Part shown: positions 1 through 11,979 of the stretch, in pieces
Layout: every line of letters begins with the position of its first letter
Numbering within the stretch: the first letter of the stretch is position 1
Source of the DNA: Castor canadensis
Taxonomy: Eukaryota; Chordata; Mammalia; Rodentia; Castoridae
DNA length: 64,000 bases
Assembly: GCF_047511655.1 (NCBI RefSeq)
Contig: NC_133387.1
Coordinates: 42,140,853-42,204,852, forward strand
Direction: 5' to 3'
Program-made: the position numbers and the translations under genes
The notes under the pieces: generated by a model
What the model was told of the DNA's origin: nothing
Database searches by the model: none
What the model saw: the letters and a program-made list of their open reading frames with translations, nothing else

Positions 1-1100
1 TCTATGGGTTACCTAACACTACAGGGCTGAACATAGGCTTAAATCCATGAATTCAGTTATTTTCACTTTATATCTCCCATATATTTTATGCAAACAGCAC
101 TCTTTTAGTTGATGTGTTTTCTTCTCTCAGATGTTTATGAACTCTGTGCAAGATTTAATTACCATTAAACTGAAAGGATCACACATTTCATTTCATGCTG
201 ATATTCTCAAACAATAAACACCATTGGGTGCTTCTATGTGTGGAACTTTTTTTTCATTGTTTAGTAGCCTACAGTCATCTTTTCAAGCCAGTGTAATCTG
301 TTAAAGTTTTATACTAAGAGATTAATAAAATATAAGCTCAAATCAAATAAACCAAGCTGAAAGAAAACCTTTCCTGGCTATCCTAAACTATAAAAGAAAA
401 ATTGCTCAGATATAGAATTGATGAATCAAATCCTGTGTACCAATGATATATATCTAAGGCAAGTAGATACCAATAATCATTGGACTCTGTAATACTTAGA
501 AAAGTTGCACCTGGATCATAGCTGGGTAGCAATAGGTACTATGGCTGGGAATCTTCTGTGAGTTTTCACTATGAGCCTGCTTAGAAATTTGGAATGAAAT
601 CTCATCACTAGGAAACAATATACAAAGTCCTAGCTGCCAATTGGGTAAATATATTGGAGCTGTGCAATCATGCCAAATCTTTTGAAAGCAAAATTTTTAG
701 TTTCAACACATTTTCTCTTTTAAGACTGTCTGAATTCAGTGAATATTTTTATTTTTTTTAGAAAAGTAAATCAACCTCATTTTCTCCACTAATTTATTTA
801 CCTCAGGTGGAGTAAAAGAAACACCTAACGTCTTGACTCTAAGTTGGAAGATAGATGTTAAGATTCTTAATCTATTGGCTTTCTGATTCCATAATCTCTG
901 GCCTGTGGTCAGAAGAGGTATCTCTCCCACCCACATGACTCCAAATCCTCTAGACACTTGTAAAGCATAAGCAATATTTAATAACCAAATATGGAAATAA
1001 ATATGTGAATAATGTACTAGTTGTCTTCTTAATACCTGTCCCGTATTATTTGATGAAAAGTAGATCTTGAAAGTGAGAGAGATAGGGTCTGTTGTTGTTG
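1..1100. other. AT-rich unique sequence, no gene seen
   Basis: No repeat family, RNA gene or convincing coding frame was recognised. Open frames here are short and lack splice or codon support. Confidence 0.5.
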
Positions 1101-1107
1101 CTATTTG

Positions 1108-1224
1108 TTTTTTTGAGACAGGGTCTTGCTGTGTAGTCCAGGCTAGTTTCGAACTTTCAATTCTCCTGCTTCAGCCTCTGGAGTGCTGGGATTCAGGCAT
1201 ATGCCATCATGCCCAGCATGAGAT
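1108..1224 (-). mobile_element. B1 SINE (7SL-derived), minus orientation
   Basis: Read on the plus strand this is the reverse complement of a B1 element: a T-rich start, then TTTTGAGACAGGGTCTTGCT, GTAGTCCAGGCTAG, CAGCCTCTGGAGTGCTGGGA and CATCATGCCCAGCA. The 7SL-derived promoter end is at the right and the A-tail (T-run) at the left. Divergence from B1 is moderate. B1 is specific to rodents, so it is one of the better taxonomic clues in the window. Confidence 0.85.
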
Positions 1225-1756
1225 AGAGTGTTTAGATGGTTAAAGTATTCTAAGTGTTGAAGTTTAAAGGAGAAAAAAATTTGAGCATGCTAGACAGACA
1301 GTAGATAGTTAGGGCCACTACCCATATGCCTTCTTTGTGCAAATTAGAAAAGATACTCTTTATGGCAGACTAGTTCTATGGGTTTATGGCTTGAAAAACA
1401 GATGGTGTGTTTGTATACATTTTTTACAAAAGTGTCTTTTCTTCTGTACAGATCAGTCCCATGCCAGTATACGTGGCTTAGCAAGAAGAATGTAGACTGA
1501 ATTATAGTCTCACTTCCCTCCTGGGAAGTCAGTACTCTATCCAACTGTTTATCATAGTCCTGTAGATGGGAGAGGAGAGTTTCATTTTAGAGGGATGGAA
1601 GAGTTAACATCTTGTATCAGTCTTCAATGCTGTAACAATTAAGGCTGTTTGGTTGCAAGTAACACAAATTGACATCAATTAATGTTGGGAAGAACCAGCA
1701 TTTAAGAAGACATGAAACAGGTTGATTCTCTTCACAGGATAAAGTAGGCAGAAATA
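1225..1756. other. Unique sequence, nothing recognised
   Basis: Mixed-composition sequence. A 62-66 residue frame on the minus strand has no recognisable motif and is probably chance. Confidence 0.45.
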
Positions 1757-2190
1757 ATGGGTGTTTTTTGTTTTTTCCTTTATTGTTGTGCTGGGTGGGG
1801 TACATTGTGGAACTTACAAAGCCTCTTACAATGTATCAAATGTGTCATACTTGAATTCTCCCCCTCTACCTTCTCCTTTATCCTCTCTCCCCCAGTTCCT
1901 TGGGATAGTTTCAACAGGTATCATTTTTTGTATTTACATACATGTGTACTCAGTTTTTGCATGGTATTCACCCTCCTACCCCCTTTCTCCATTATGCCCC
2001 CACACATTGGTGCCAGCCTTCTCCCCTGGGCAGGACCTATTCTGCCCTTCTGTTCTCTGATTTTGTAGAAGAAAAAAGAGAATAGATGAAAGAAAAATAT
2101 GATATTTTAGCTTATTTGAGGTAAAGGTAGCTGCACAGCTGTGATATTTCCATGTATGTATGTATTATAACCCGAATTGGTTTATTGGAA
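1757..2190 (-). mobile_element. L1 3' UTR fragment, minus orientation
   Basis: Shares wording with several other blocks here (23772, 31005): CTGGGTGGGGTACATTG, a run of TCTTACAATGTATCAAATGT, a pyrimidine-rich CCCCCTCTACC stretch, and GATTTTGTAGAAGAAAAAAG. These read as the reverse complement of the 3' UTR of an older L1 subfamily; the T-rich left edge corresponds to the A-tail. The family assignment rests on similarity to the L1 3' ends in this window. Overlapping 99-103 residue open frames are low-complexity artefacts of the pyrimidine-rich strand. Confidence 0.65.
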
Positions 2191-2202
2191 GTCTTTTTTG
2201 TA

Positions 2203-2350
2203 CTAGAGCAGTGCTTCTTAGTTTTCATAGAACTTTATAATATTCCTGGAAACTTTTAAAAGTCCTGATGCTGAGGCCATACTCCAGACCAGTATCTCTT
2301 GGGTAAACACAGGTATCAGTAGTCTTAAAAATTCCCCAAGTGAATCATAT
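2203..2350 (+). mobile_element. MER5-type hAT-Charlie MITE relic
   Basis: The block opens with GCAGTGCTTCTTAGTTTTCA and contains GATGCTGAGGCCATACTCCA and AAAATTCCCCAAGTGAAT. This matches the recalled MER5A/B pattern of a CAGTGGTTCTCAA end, a central GATGC..GGCCCCAC part and a CCCAGGTGATTCT part. It is diverged and its right end is not clear. MER5 elements are non-autonomous DNA transposon fossils shared across placental mammals. Confidence 0.6.
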
Positions 2351-2589
2351 TTTGTAATTTCATGTTTATATAATGAAAGATTGTTGATTTCAGTCCTTAT
2401 GTCATTATTCTTAAGATTTGAAAATTCTGAGTTTGGGCTAGAAGAGATTCTGGTTGCCAGGGTTTGATTTTCATACCTATTACCCCTTAGCCAGAAGAGG
2501 GAAAAGTATCTTGAACCACAGTTTACCATATCATGTAAAGAAATAAAAGTAGGCTCCTGTAGCAAAATCACGTACACAGAACCAACTGA

Positions 2590-4500
2590 TGTCTCTTATA
2601 ATCATCTTTGCAGTTAAATATTATGTTGAACAAGAAAGAAGAATAATTCACTTAAGACATTTTCCTCTTTCCAGTGGTTATGGTGGAGATTTATTTGTTT
2701 CTATAGTTAGGATGTTCAGTATTGGCATAGAAAACAGCAATATCAATTTTTAGAAATAACACATGAATCTCAATGTTTCCTGGTCACTCCATCTTTTCTT
2801 TAGTGAAAGCAACTCTGTGCTTGAAACTGAGACAACACAAGAATTGGCAATGTGATATTTCAGGTCTGATTAGAGAAAGGAAACACCAGATGATTTATGC
2901 ATTATTTCAGGTCACCGTTATATCATTTCCCCCAAATCCTTCTCATTTTAATCTCTTTATCATCAAAATCTTTAAAACACAATAGTCAAAAATCATTAAA
3001 GGAGAGATTTAAAAAGTTGGTGTTTTCTATTTTTCTTTCATGGTTCCATGTAAAATCTTTCTCCTGGTGCCTTGTAAAATCCCACAAGCATTTGGAAATT
3101 CTAACTTGTGAGTGCCCAGCAGGACTCTTCTCTTTTTCTGCATACTCCTACTTCACACTAATTTGACATCAAAAGGCTAAATTAAAATAAGCTCTACATA
3201 GCAAATAGGGAAAGGATGTCACTAATTTATTATTAACCACAAAATAAGCTGTAAATACAAAACCCCTCCAGGAGGGTCCCTGGAAGTCTTGCTTTGAGAA
3301 TAAAAAAAGGAAGGCAGGATGTGAGGCATTCTCCAACATAAATAGCTGGACAAAGGAAACCCAGGAAGCACCTGCTTTAGATTCTTCCAGAAGAGCTCTG
3401 TCTGGGAGAACAAAGGAAAAAGAGCTGGGCAGGGTTAAGAATTCCTCACGCCTCAAACTGGCTTTCCTAGAAAAACTCATCTTAGCTTTGTGTGGATTTC
3501 GCTCTCTCCAACTAACACTTGTTTTGAATGTTATCAGTCACTGAGTTAGGAATCATAGGCTTTTCAACAACTTTGTAAGTTGTGGCAATCTTTAGGGGAG
3601 GAGTAGCAACACAATTGAAGTGACATGATCTCCTTCTCAGGCTTATGGTGTGCTTTGTATTTCTGTGTTTTACTTCTCCGGAGATTAACAGAGAAATGTG
3701 ATATAATTGTGCATAACCACAAGTAATGTGACATTTACATGACCAACTAATGGGTATAATAAAGTAAAATCCCTCTCACCCTAAAAAATAAATTAAAAAT
3801 GGTAATGAAAAATAATTTCTGAATTTCAAGGAGTCAAAATTAAGGTAAAGATGTATAACATAAAGCAATAAACTTTTAAGAAGTAGCAGATAAGGAAGGA
3901 GAAAGAAGACTCTGGTGAGGTATAACCTAGTCTCTAACTTCTAAGCCTAATCTTTTTCTTTTTTTTTAATTGTGGAAGAGCAAAAAAACTCTACATAATG
4001 AAATTCAAAAATATTTTACTAACCCAATTGGAGAGAAGTGACTTTTGAAGTGAGTAGGCAGCTTGGGGGAAAAAGTGGGGGGAACATTTGAAAGTTAAGA
4101 AAAATAATAATAAAAAAAAGACATTTGAAAAGAAGACAGCTTTCTCTACCACTGAAAAGTCAGTGTTCATTAGCAGAGCCAAAAGGTCTGTGATTGGAGA
4201 AAGAGCTGAAACTGATGAGAGTGGGTGAGGTAACTTGCTATGAGCATGGCCTGGGTATGAATATTTCTGACATATCAGAAGAATAAAATAAGCTCAGAAA
4301 CTAGTCAAGGCTGAATACCCTTCTAATAGAATGCTACTCCACATCCATGCCTGTGGACATCAGGAAATAGACAAGTGTGAGGAAGTGGAAAGATGGGTTA
4401 TTAGAGGAGAAAAGGTACAGGAGGATTCATCCATATGATATTAGAGAAAGTAGAAATTCTAAATAAAGATGCCAATGTTAAGTATAAGCAGGTTGAAAAG
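2590..4500. other. Unique AT-rich sequence
   Basis: No family recognised. The longest frames (70-103 residues) show no domain motif, no flanking splice signals and ordinary AT-rich composition. A purine-rich patch at about 3830-3930 is the only composition change. Confidence 0.45.
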
Positions 4501-4507
4501 TAAAGGC

Positions 4508-4740
4508 ATGGAGACCATATCAGTTATGTTTTGCTGTGGAAATAACTTAGTGGTTATTTTAGCAAGCATTTATTTACAGTTCACAGTTCTGAAAGTTTAC
4601 AAATTGTCCTGTGTTCAGCTGGGCAGTTTTTCTGGTTTTGCCTCGACTCAGTTCTGAGTCTTTGGTCAGCTGTAGGAACATCTGGAGTTGAATGGACTCA
4701 GACAGCTTCAGTGGGACTACTCATCCCAATTCCCTCTGGT
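4508..4740. repeat. Possible mammalian-wide interspersed repeat relic
   Basis: The stretch starting TATCAGTTATGTTTTGCTGT, followed by AGCAAGCATTTATTTACAGT and CAGCTGGGCAGTTTTTCTGG, resembles the widespread 'TATCTATTGCTG..AACAAA..TTTATT' type of repeat known in mammals. I cannot name the family securely, so this is a composition and motif impression only. Confidence 0.3.
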
Positions 4741-4837
4741 CTCTCATCCCCCAGCAGCAAGTCCAAGCTTGTTTCCATTGTATATGGACAGAGATCAAGA
4801 GAAGAAGCAGAATGCACAAGCTTTCTTTATTTTCTTC

Positions 4838-5960
4838 AGTTTTTCTATTGAGGTATGATTGACAAAAATTGTATATATTTAAGGCATACAACGTGATGTT
4901 TTGATATACAGATGCATTATGAAATGATAACCACAATCGAACTAATTTACGTACCCATCACCACACATGGCCACCATTTATCTTATTTTTATTTCTTTGG
5001 AGGGTGAGACCATTTAAGATTCTTAGCAAATTTTTAGTGTAGTATGTTACTTTTAGCTATAGTCACTATGTTGCATATAGATAGCCAGAAATTATAACTA
5101 AAGGTTGTAACAACAGCTTTCCATTTACCACACCCTCCTGGCCTTGGTACCTACTCTTCTACTCTGTTTGCATAAGTATGACTTTTTGAGATTATGTGAG
5201 TGATATTATGCAGTATTTCCATTCCTGTGCCTCTTACTTCATTTTATATACTGACCACCAAGTTAACGTTCTTGCAAACGGCAGGAATTACATTTAAAAA
5301 CTTTTAAAAGTTTTAGTAATATTCTTTTACTAAATATACATGTATACACATATATATTCTTTATTCATTCATTCATTCACAGGCAGCTTCTATATCTTGA
5401 ATAATGTTGCAATGGACATGGATGTGCAGTTATCTCTTAAAACACTGGCTTCATTTCCTTTAGATATATACCCTGAAATGATTTCCTGGCTCATGTGGTA
5501 TTTCCTTTTTTGATTTTTTTGAGGTGTTTTCCATAATGGCTGTACTAATTTACACTCTCACCAATAATGTACTAGGGTTCTAGCTTTCTACATCCTCATC
5601 AATATTTGTTATTGGTTATCCTTTTGAAAGTAACTATCCTGAACAGAGTGAAATGATACTTCATTGGGTTTTGATTTGCTTTTCCATGATGATCAGTAAT
5701 GTTAAGTTTTCACATATCTGTTGGCCATTTGTTTGTCTTCTTTAAAAAATGTTTATTCAGGATTGGGTAATTTATTTTTGCTAAAGTGATTTCTATGAGT
5801 TCCTTATACAGTTTATTACTAACTCCTTATCAGATATGTGCATTGAAATATTTCTAACATTGCATAAGTTGTCTTTTCATTATGTTGATTGTTTTTTAGC
5901 TTGATCTAGTCTATTTTTTTGATCCAGTTTATCTTATTTATTTATTTATTTTGTCTATGC
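4838..5960 (-). mobile_element. Old L1 (L1MA/L1MB type) 3' end with ORF2 C-terminal remnant
   Basis: From left to right this is the reverse complement of an old L1. It has a 3' UTR with TATTGAGGTATGATTGACAA, GGCATACAACGTGATGTTTT and CACATGGCCACC, then a decayed ORF2 C-terminus containing ATGTTGCAATGGACATGG (the '[10 protein letters not shown]' region read backwards) and CCATAATGGCTGTACTAATT. The wording matches the mammalian L1MA/L1MB 3' end as I recall it. It is much more decayed than the L1s at 32-60 kb and no open frame survives, so it is an ancient insertion. A TTCA microsatellite-like run (about 5365-5385) sits inside. Confidence 0.8.
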
Positions 5961-5984
5961 TTTTAGTCTTTAGGATCTGAAATT

Positions 5985-6435
5985 GGGATTAGAGAGGCAG
6001 GTCTGGCACCAGATAGACATGTTTTCTGTAATGTCTGTGGTCAGGGAGGATTCATCCTGGAATATTGTAGACTTGGGCTACAACTGAATTTCAAAGACAC
6101 TCAGGGTCTATAACCAGTTCACAGATTGACTTCAGGGTCCACAGCCAAAGGGGAACATGTGGACCTGCTACCAGAGAAACAGAAAGGCATTGTTGAGTCC
6201 CTACATAGGCAGAACAGAGAGCAGGGTGAACTAAGTCACAGTGCCATTTCAGGATCCAGAGTTGGGAGCGAGGTAGGCAGGTCTGCAACCAGAATTACTG
6301 CTGGGCGTGTTTCACGTGAAGTCCCTGTGCAAGCAGGACTGGCTGGACTGTGGTAGAGCAGGGCCACAGCTGGGTCACAGGCCCACTTCCTGATCTGCAG
6401 ATGTGTCCACAGTTGACACACCTGCACAAATATAA
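5985..6435. repeat. GC-richer, internally repetitive segment of unknown family
   Basis: Phrases recur with variation: GAGGCAGGTCTGGCACCAG near 5994 and GGTAGGCAGGTCTGCAACCA near 6272, each followed by an acc/aga-rich stretch, plus CAGGGTCTATAACCAG near 6103 and CAGGGTCCACAGCC near 6132. This looks like a degenerate tandem repeat with a coarse period near 280 bp and finer sub-repeats. It lies beside the old L1 and may be part of an old element. Overlapping 63-76 residue frames on both strands follow from the repeat composition and are not genes. Confidence 0.4.
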
Positions 6436-7070
6436 CATATTCCTTTGACTATAAAGTCACAAGGTTTGACTGAAGTTAAGTGATGGGAAATAGATTCCAT
6501 CTGTTCTTGGGAGGAGCTGAAATACAGTTTAATGCAAACATATTATCCCAAAAATTGAAAAATCAAAGCCATCGTCATCAAAGGGAATATTACCCAATCT
6601 GTATGAAAATTCAGGAAACAAAACAAAAATTCCCGAGATAAAATATAAACTCTGCGAAACAATAGAATGATAAGAAAAAAGAGATTGAAAAACAAGGGAA
6701 ATATAATGAGTACTACAACAGAAAATTCCATTGCAGATCTGATAAATTAAAAAGAGAAATATAGAGCAAATAGGATAAATGAAATAATTGATAGAGAAAA
6801 AAGATCATAAAAAGAGAGGAAATAAAAAATAACATAGTAAGCAAGGATAGAAATAGTTATAGATATAATGGAGCAATAAAGATAAAATATAAGAATAATT
6901 GGTATTCCCAAAATAGAGAAGTCACAAATGAAACAGAAGTAGGTGCAGTTATAATGGAACTATCCCTGCATGCTCTTTCAGTCTTTTCATAGCAGTCAAA
7001 GTCGAGGATCATGAAAACACATAAGATTTGTAAAGAAAGAGAACTGTGATCAATTAATGTTAACTATATA
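6436..7070. other. A-rich sequence, no gene
   Basis: Strongly A-biased on the plus strand (many AAAA and AGAAA runs, 6540-6930). It could be a decayed L1 or retrosequence, but no family could be named. Confidence 0.35.
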
Positions 7071-7075
7071 CAATG

Positions 7076-7076
<1 letters not shown>

Positions 7077-7121
<45 letters not shown>

Positions 7122-7128
7122 ATATATG
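7077..7128 (+). repeat. (TCTA)n microsatellite ending in (TA)n
   Basis: About ten uninterrupted TCTA units followed by a short TATATATA run. The purity makes length polymorphism likely. Confidence 0.95.
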
Positions 7129-7159
7129 GAGATGTCACAATGAAATTCCCTGCATAATC

Positions 7160-7485
7160 ATCATACACAAACAAATTTTTTTTTAATGAAGGACAGGAAA
7201 GTAAAACAGGTCCTGTCTGCGGGGTTGTTACCAGTGGGAAGGAGGAGGGCATAAGGAAAGGATGAAGGAGGCTGAATATGGTAGAAGTACTGTGTATTCA
7301 TGTATGAAAATGGAACTATGGAACAGTGAGACCTGTTGAAACTGTTCTAAGATGAAGGGAAAGGGGGGATAGGAGAGGGGTAAAGGAAGTGAATTTAAGA
7401 TATAATGTAAGCACTTTTCTAAATGTCACAATGAACCACCAGAACAACTATAATATGCTAATAAATGAATAAAAGGAAAAAAACC
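7160..7485 (+). mobile_element. Old L1 3' UTR fragment, plus orientation
   Basis: G-rich purine tract (GGGAAAGGGGGGATAGGAGA) followed by TAAATGTCACAATGAACCAC, TATGCTAATAAATGAATAAA and an A-rich end. This order (G-rich polypurine, then an AATAAA-like site, then the A-tail) is that of an L1 3' UTR. It differs from the young subfamily at 13.0 and 49.5 kb, so it is an older or different subfamily. Confidence 0.55.
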
Positions 7486-7489
7486 CAAA

Positions 7490-9300
7490 TCTCCCACAAG
7501 ACTCCTTGGCCCACCTTCATAGAAAATATTCACTGCAAGGAATTCTGGGAAATGTATTTCAGGTTAGCTAAGTTTACATAACTAAAGCCACCACATGCTT
7601 TGAGTTATTGTTTAAGATCAGCAGAGAAAGTTCACTTAAAGAGTTAATCTTTTAAAATCACTGACCAAATGAATTAGATTCAGAGATCCTGTTTTCTGCT
7701 TCTAAAATAAGTGATGTACCTAAAGCTGTATTTTTCATTGCATAATTATTTTGAATTAGTAGATTTTGAGCTGCCCTGGGAACAGTCTATAGCCTGTAAT
7801 AAAATTACCATATGAATGAGGTCATGATTGTACTGCTCTCCCATGTCAGTTAACATTGTGTGTACAAAATGCAGACCCCATAGGGCTTGACTTTCTAGTA
7901 TCTGAAAGGTGTAAAAATACAAATACATAATCTCTGAATGTGTGAAAATTGTGACTAGATACTATGATATAAAGATGAAAGGAAAAGAATGATGAATGAC
8001 AGTTCTGGTTTTTCATTTCTCTTGAAAGCATTAGATTTGAGGTTAAAGGAGACACAGGTAGTCCTTTCACTTGCTCATGATTCTTTTCACTTAGATAGTG
8101 CTTAAGAATCACCTTTAGAGATGTACAATATTTACTCTCATCTATAACCCAACATATAAGGGAAACAGAATGCTAACATTTATTACATAGTTTCTTGTTG
8201 GTAATTTTTTTTGTAATTTATCTAACAAATAACAGGCCAGTGTCAGCTTATGTCCTCCCAATTGATCCTCCATATCCCCTGCCTGGTTTCTCTGTTTATG
8301 CTGGTTTTGTTCCACATGAACTTCATCTGCTCAGAATAATTTCAACCTTTACTTATGAAAGGCTTTGGTAAGGCTTGTTTGCTTTTCTATATGAGAAAAT
8401 GACTATTGATGGCCTGAAAAATCTAGCAGTGACTGGTTTATGAAGTGCCTGTTCCAGAGAGCAGATCTCTGTCAGCCATCTTAAAACATATTTAAAGAGC
8501 AGAAGTTAATAGAAAAAAATAACAGTGCATAATAAATAAAATTTTAAGCAAAAAAGGAAACTTCTTGAAACTAGAATCTCACTTGTGTGGTAAAAAAGTG
8601 AAAAGTTGTCACATAATAAATTGTCAGTCCTGTATCCATGCCTTCACTTCTTGCTGAGTACTTGGGAAGTTATGCTAACTCATTCTCTAGATTTTTATTT
8701 TATTTGCATAATCCCCCTAGACCTAGACCACAAGGTCTTTTAGCTAGTGTACAACAGTGCAATCATATAAAAAGATACAATAAGTGATTAAGGAAATAAG
8801 AATTATGAAACGGCATAGCAAAAAAATAAAGGGAGGGGTAAAAGTAGTTCATAGATATGTGCATGCAAAACCATACTATTTCTAAAGTCCTTACTGGAAA
8901 AAGACAATCTAACCAGTAACGTCGTCATATGGTTCATGAAGAATGACATTCAAGACACCATTGTAGAAGGTGTTACTGTGAAATGTTCAATGTAAAGATA
9001 CATGTGGGAATAATATGTGTGACAGCTTGGTTGGAGCATCTAGGAATTAGTGTCTTAACCTCACAACAAAGTCTATAGATACATAAAGAGCACATATATT
9101 CTTGAGAACTTCCAGGTATGATGGATTTCTCCATCCTGGCTATTCCAGGATACTCACTGTGGTAAGGGGCTGCTATGCCCAACTAGTGCTTTGCATGTGA
9201 TAAACTCACTGAAATGTTTATAGACTGGTAGGCTGACAGTGAATGGGTTGGGGAGGGCATTGAACAAAAAGTGGGATTAAGGTTCTTTTGATTAATATTC
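7490..9300. other. Unique sequence, nothing recognised
   Basis: No repeats or exons identified. Frames of 60-88 residues on the minus strand (7746-8112 and 8973-9182) show no recognisable domain and no splice context. Confidence 0.45.
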
Positions 9301-9307
9301 TAATTAT

Positions 9308-9826
9308 ATATTCTTTTATTTATTTATTTTTTTTGTTTTATTATTCATATGTACATACAATGCTTGGGTCATTTCTCCCCCCTGCTCCCACCCCCTCTTT
9401 TACCACCCACTCTGCCCCCTCCCTTTTCCCCCCACCCCCTCGATACCCGGCAGAAACTATTTTGCCCTTATCTCTAATTTTGTTGAAGAGAGAGTATAAG
9501 CAATAATAGGAAGGAACAAGGGTTTTTGCTGGTTGAGATAAGGATAGCTATACAGGGAGTTGACTCACATTAATTTCCTGTGCATGTATGTTACCTTCTA
9601 GGTTAATTCTTTTTGATCAAGCTTTTCTCTAGTTCCTGGTCCCCTTTTCCTATTGGCCTCAGTTGCTTTTAAGGTATCTGCTTTAGTTTCACTGTGTTAA
9701 GGGCAAAATATGCTAGCTAATTATTTGGTGTCTTACCTATCCTCACCCCTCCCTTGTGTGCTCTTGCTTTTATCATGTGCTCAAAGTCCAATCCCCTTGT
9801 TGTGTTTGCCCTTGTTCTAATCCAGT
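9308..9826 (-). mobile_element. 5'-truncated young-type L1 3' end, minus orientation
   Basis: Reads as the reverse complement of the same 3' UTR that ends L1-A. From the left: a T-rich tail, TATTCATATGTACATACAAT, a C-rich block (CCACCCCCT repeated), GCAATAATAGGAAGGAACAA, ACCTTCTAGGTTAATTCTTT and CTTACCTATCCTCACCCCTC. It stops near the GTTTGCCCTTG that lies just after the ORF2 stop in full-length copies, so only about 510 bp were inserted. It carries about as many differences from L1-A as the other truncated copies do. Confidence 0.85.
9376..9440 (-). other. G-quadruplex-prone tract in L1 3' UTR
   Basis: On the minus strand this is a run of G-tracts of four or more separated by short spacers (C-tracts on the plus strand). 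Such polypurine tracts are a known feature of L1 3' UTRs. Confidence 0.6.
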
Positions 9827-9829
9827 CAC

Positions 9830-11394
9830 CAAGTTCCTGTTTGGGGAGATATGCACTATCTTTTACAGGTTGGCATGGTCAGGAACAAGAAAGTTTATAC
9901 CTTTTCCCAGAGGACACATTTGAGAAGTAGCATATGGTATTTTTATAATTTTACATGATATTTCACTTGGATACTGTTAGCCTAACCTTAGCAATGTGAC
10001 CATATCTAACTGCAAGGATGGTTGAGAAATGCAGTCTTTATTCCAAGTAGTCATATGTCCTCTTGAATAGTTGGAGAGTTTTTACTAAGGGAAAAAAAAG
10101 TAATTGATATTTGAAGATTACTGGTGGCCACTGTCACAGGGGATAAATTAAAAAATTTTGTTTGGTTTCATTAGGTTTGAAATAGTAATTGTATTTAATT
10201 AGATAAGGGAAGAGAGCATGAGGTATTCAACTAGGAAAAATGATGTGGCTGGAGAACACAGATTCGTCATATAGAGATGTTATTTAAAATCACAAACTTA
10301 GTAAGATTAATTTGAGAACTACTGTATAATTAGTGAAGAAGAAGACCCAGGACATATGCTGAGTTGTGAGACAATGCTAATCATTAGAGTTTGAGAAGAA
10401 GAGAAGGATTCACACCAAGGATCAGTGAAGACTGGTAAAGTGTGGTATACAAGGAAACCTGTGAGAAGTGGTGTCCAGTAGTTGAATGAAAAAATTGTTT
10501 CAAGAAAGAGAAAGTAGTCAATGTTGTCATCTGCTATCAATAAGTTGGGTATGGTGGAAACAGGAAGTGACTATTGGGTTTAATAAAATGGAGGTCATAT
10601 ATGATCAAGAAAACAGTGAATTCAATGAAAGAAAAGAAAAACTATGATTTTAGTGAAGTAAAGAGAAGTGAGGGAGAGGACTTTGAAGTCATAAAATCCT
10701 GCTCGGAACAAAAAAAAAAATCTGTGGTAACTAATGGACAGTATCATTAAATGGGATATAGGAGATATTACACCATACTAGTATTGTGACTGGAGTAATA
10801 TAGACAAATAAGAAAATTTGAGGATGTGATTATATTGATAATTATAGAAGCTATGTTCTTGAAAAAAATAGCTGATTATGTGCACTAGAGGAAGGGTCAT
10901 TCTTAGATAAGAGAAGGGAAGGAGAAGAGAAAATTCTTCAACAGTAGTCAGAGTAAAATGAGTAGGTTGTAGATTAAATATGATGGTAAGAATATGTAGA
11001 TAGTTCCCTTTTGCTTGGCCATAAGTTTTTTAGTGAAATTAGAAACAAAGTCATTGGCCAAGAAGAAGTTTGGAAAAAGAGTATTGCAGGTTGATTAGCA
11101 GGAAATATCTGAGCTTACAACAAATATACAGAAGGCTATAGGAAGACATGGACTAAAAGGAGACAATTAATCCAGCTTGCTAGTCTCAGTTTCCTGAATA
11201 CAGGTATGAAATTATAGTGAAGTTATTTTTATCTATAATTAGAATTTTTCTGGAGAAATAGAAGTAAGGGATAAAGAGATGAAAGAATTTTACAAAGAGG
11301 AAAGGTATTGCTATGTTCTTATAAAGTTTAATCTGAGCAAGAAGGGGAAAGAGAGGAAATAAGGAGAGTTATGTACAGTAAAAAGTGGTATGTA
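9830..11394. other. Purine-rich AT sequence, no gene
   Basis: The plus strand is enriched in AGAA, GGAA and AAGAG words, most visibly 10580-11380. The strand asymmetry suggests an old retroelement internal region or an unassigned element split by the LTR at 11400. No frame or motif supports this. Confidence 0.35.
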
Positions 11395-11975
11395 AGGCAC
11401 AATAATGGTTTCTCAAAACATTCATACCCTGACCCTCAGAACCTATGGACATCATATGAAGCAAAAAGGACTTTGTGCGTAATTATAATTATAGGCTGTG
11501 AGATGGGAACATTTTTCTGGATTATTTGGGGGGACCCAATCTAGTTACATGAGACCTTAAAAGTAGAGAAACTTCTGTAGCTGAAAGTGAAAGAGAGCTC
11601 AGGCAGATAATCTGAGGGATCTGAAGCATGAGAAGGGCTCAATTTATTAATCCAGGAAATATGAGCAATGTGGGGGACTTTTAAAATCTGAGAGCAAACC
11701 CAGCTGACAGTCAGCAAAGAACCTGGGACCTAAGTCTCAGAACTGTATGGAAAGCAATTCTGCCAGCAATCTGAATAAGCTTGGAAATGGGAACATCCCC
11801 AGAGCCTTCAGAAAGGAAAACACCTAGAGTTGGGTTTTGTGAGAAAGGGTCTTGTAAGCTGAGCCACACTGTGTTTGGATTTCTGCCTTACAGAAACTGA
11901 GATGATAAATGGGTATTATTTTAGGTACCCACTACACTTCTGGAACTTTGTTAGATGAACAATAGAAAACTAATA
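11395..11975 (+). mobile_element. MLT1-type MaLR (ERVL) LTR
   Basis: Order and wording fit a mammalian MaLR LTR. ATTCATACCCTGACCCTCAG is followed by a GTGCGTAATTA part, GGGGGACCCAATCTAGTTAC (the usual 'GGGTGGGCCCTAATCCAAT' position), ATGAGACCTTAAAAGTAGAG, then CATGAGAAGG, AGCCTTCAGAAAGGAAA, TTGTGAGAAAGGG, ATTTCTGCCTTACAGAAACT, GAGATGATAAATGGGTATTA and a final GAACAATAGAAAACTAATA. No internal viral coding sequence accompanies it, so it is a solo LTR fossil. The subtype is not resolved. Confidence 0.7.
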
Positions 11976-11979
11976 GAAA

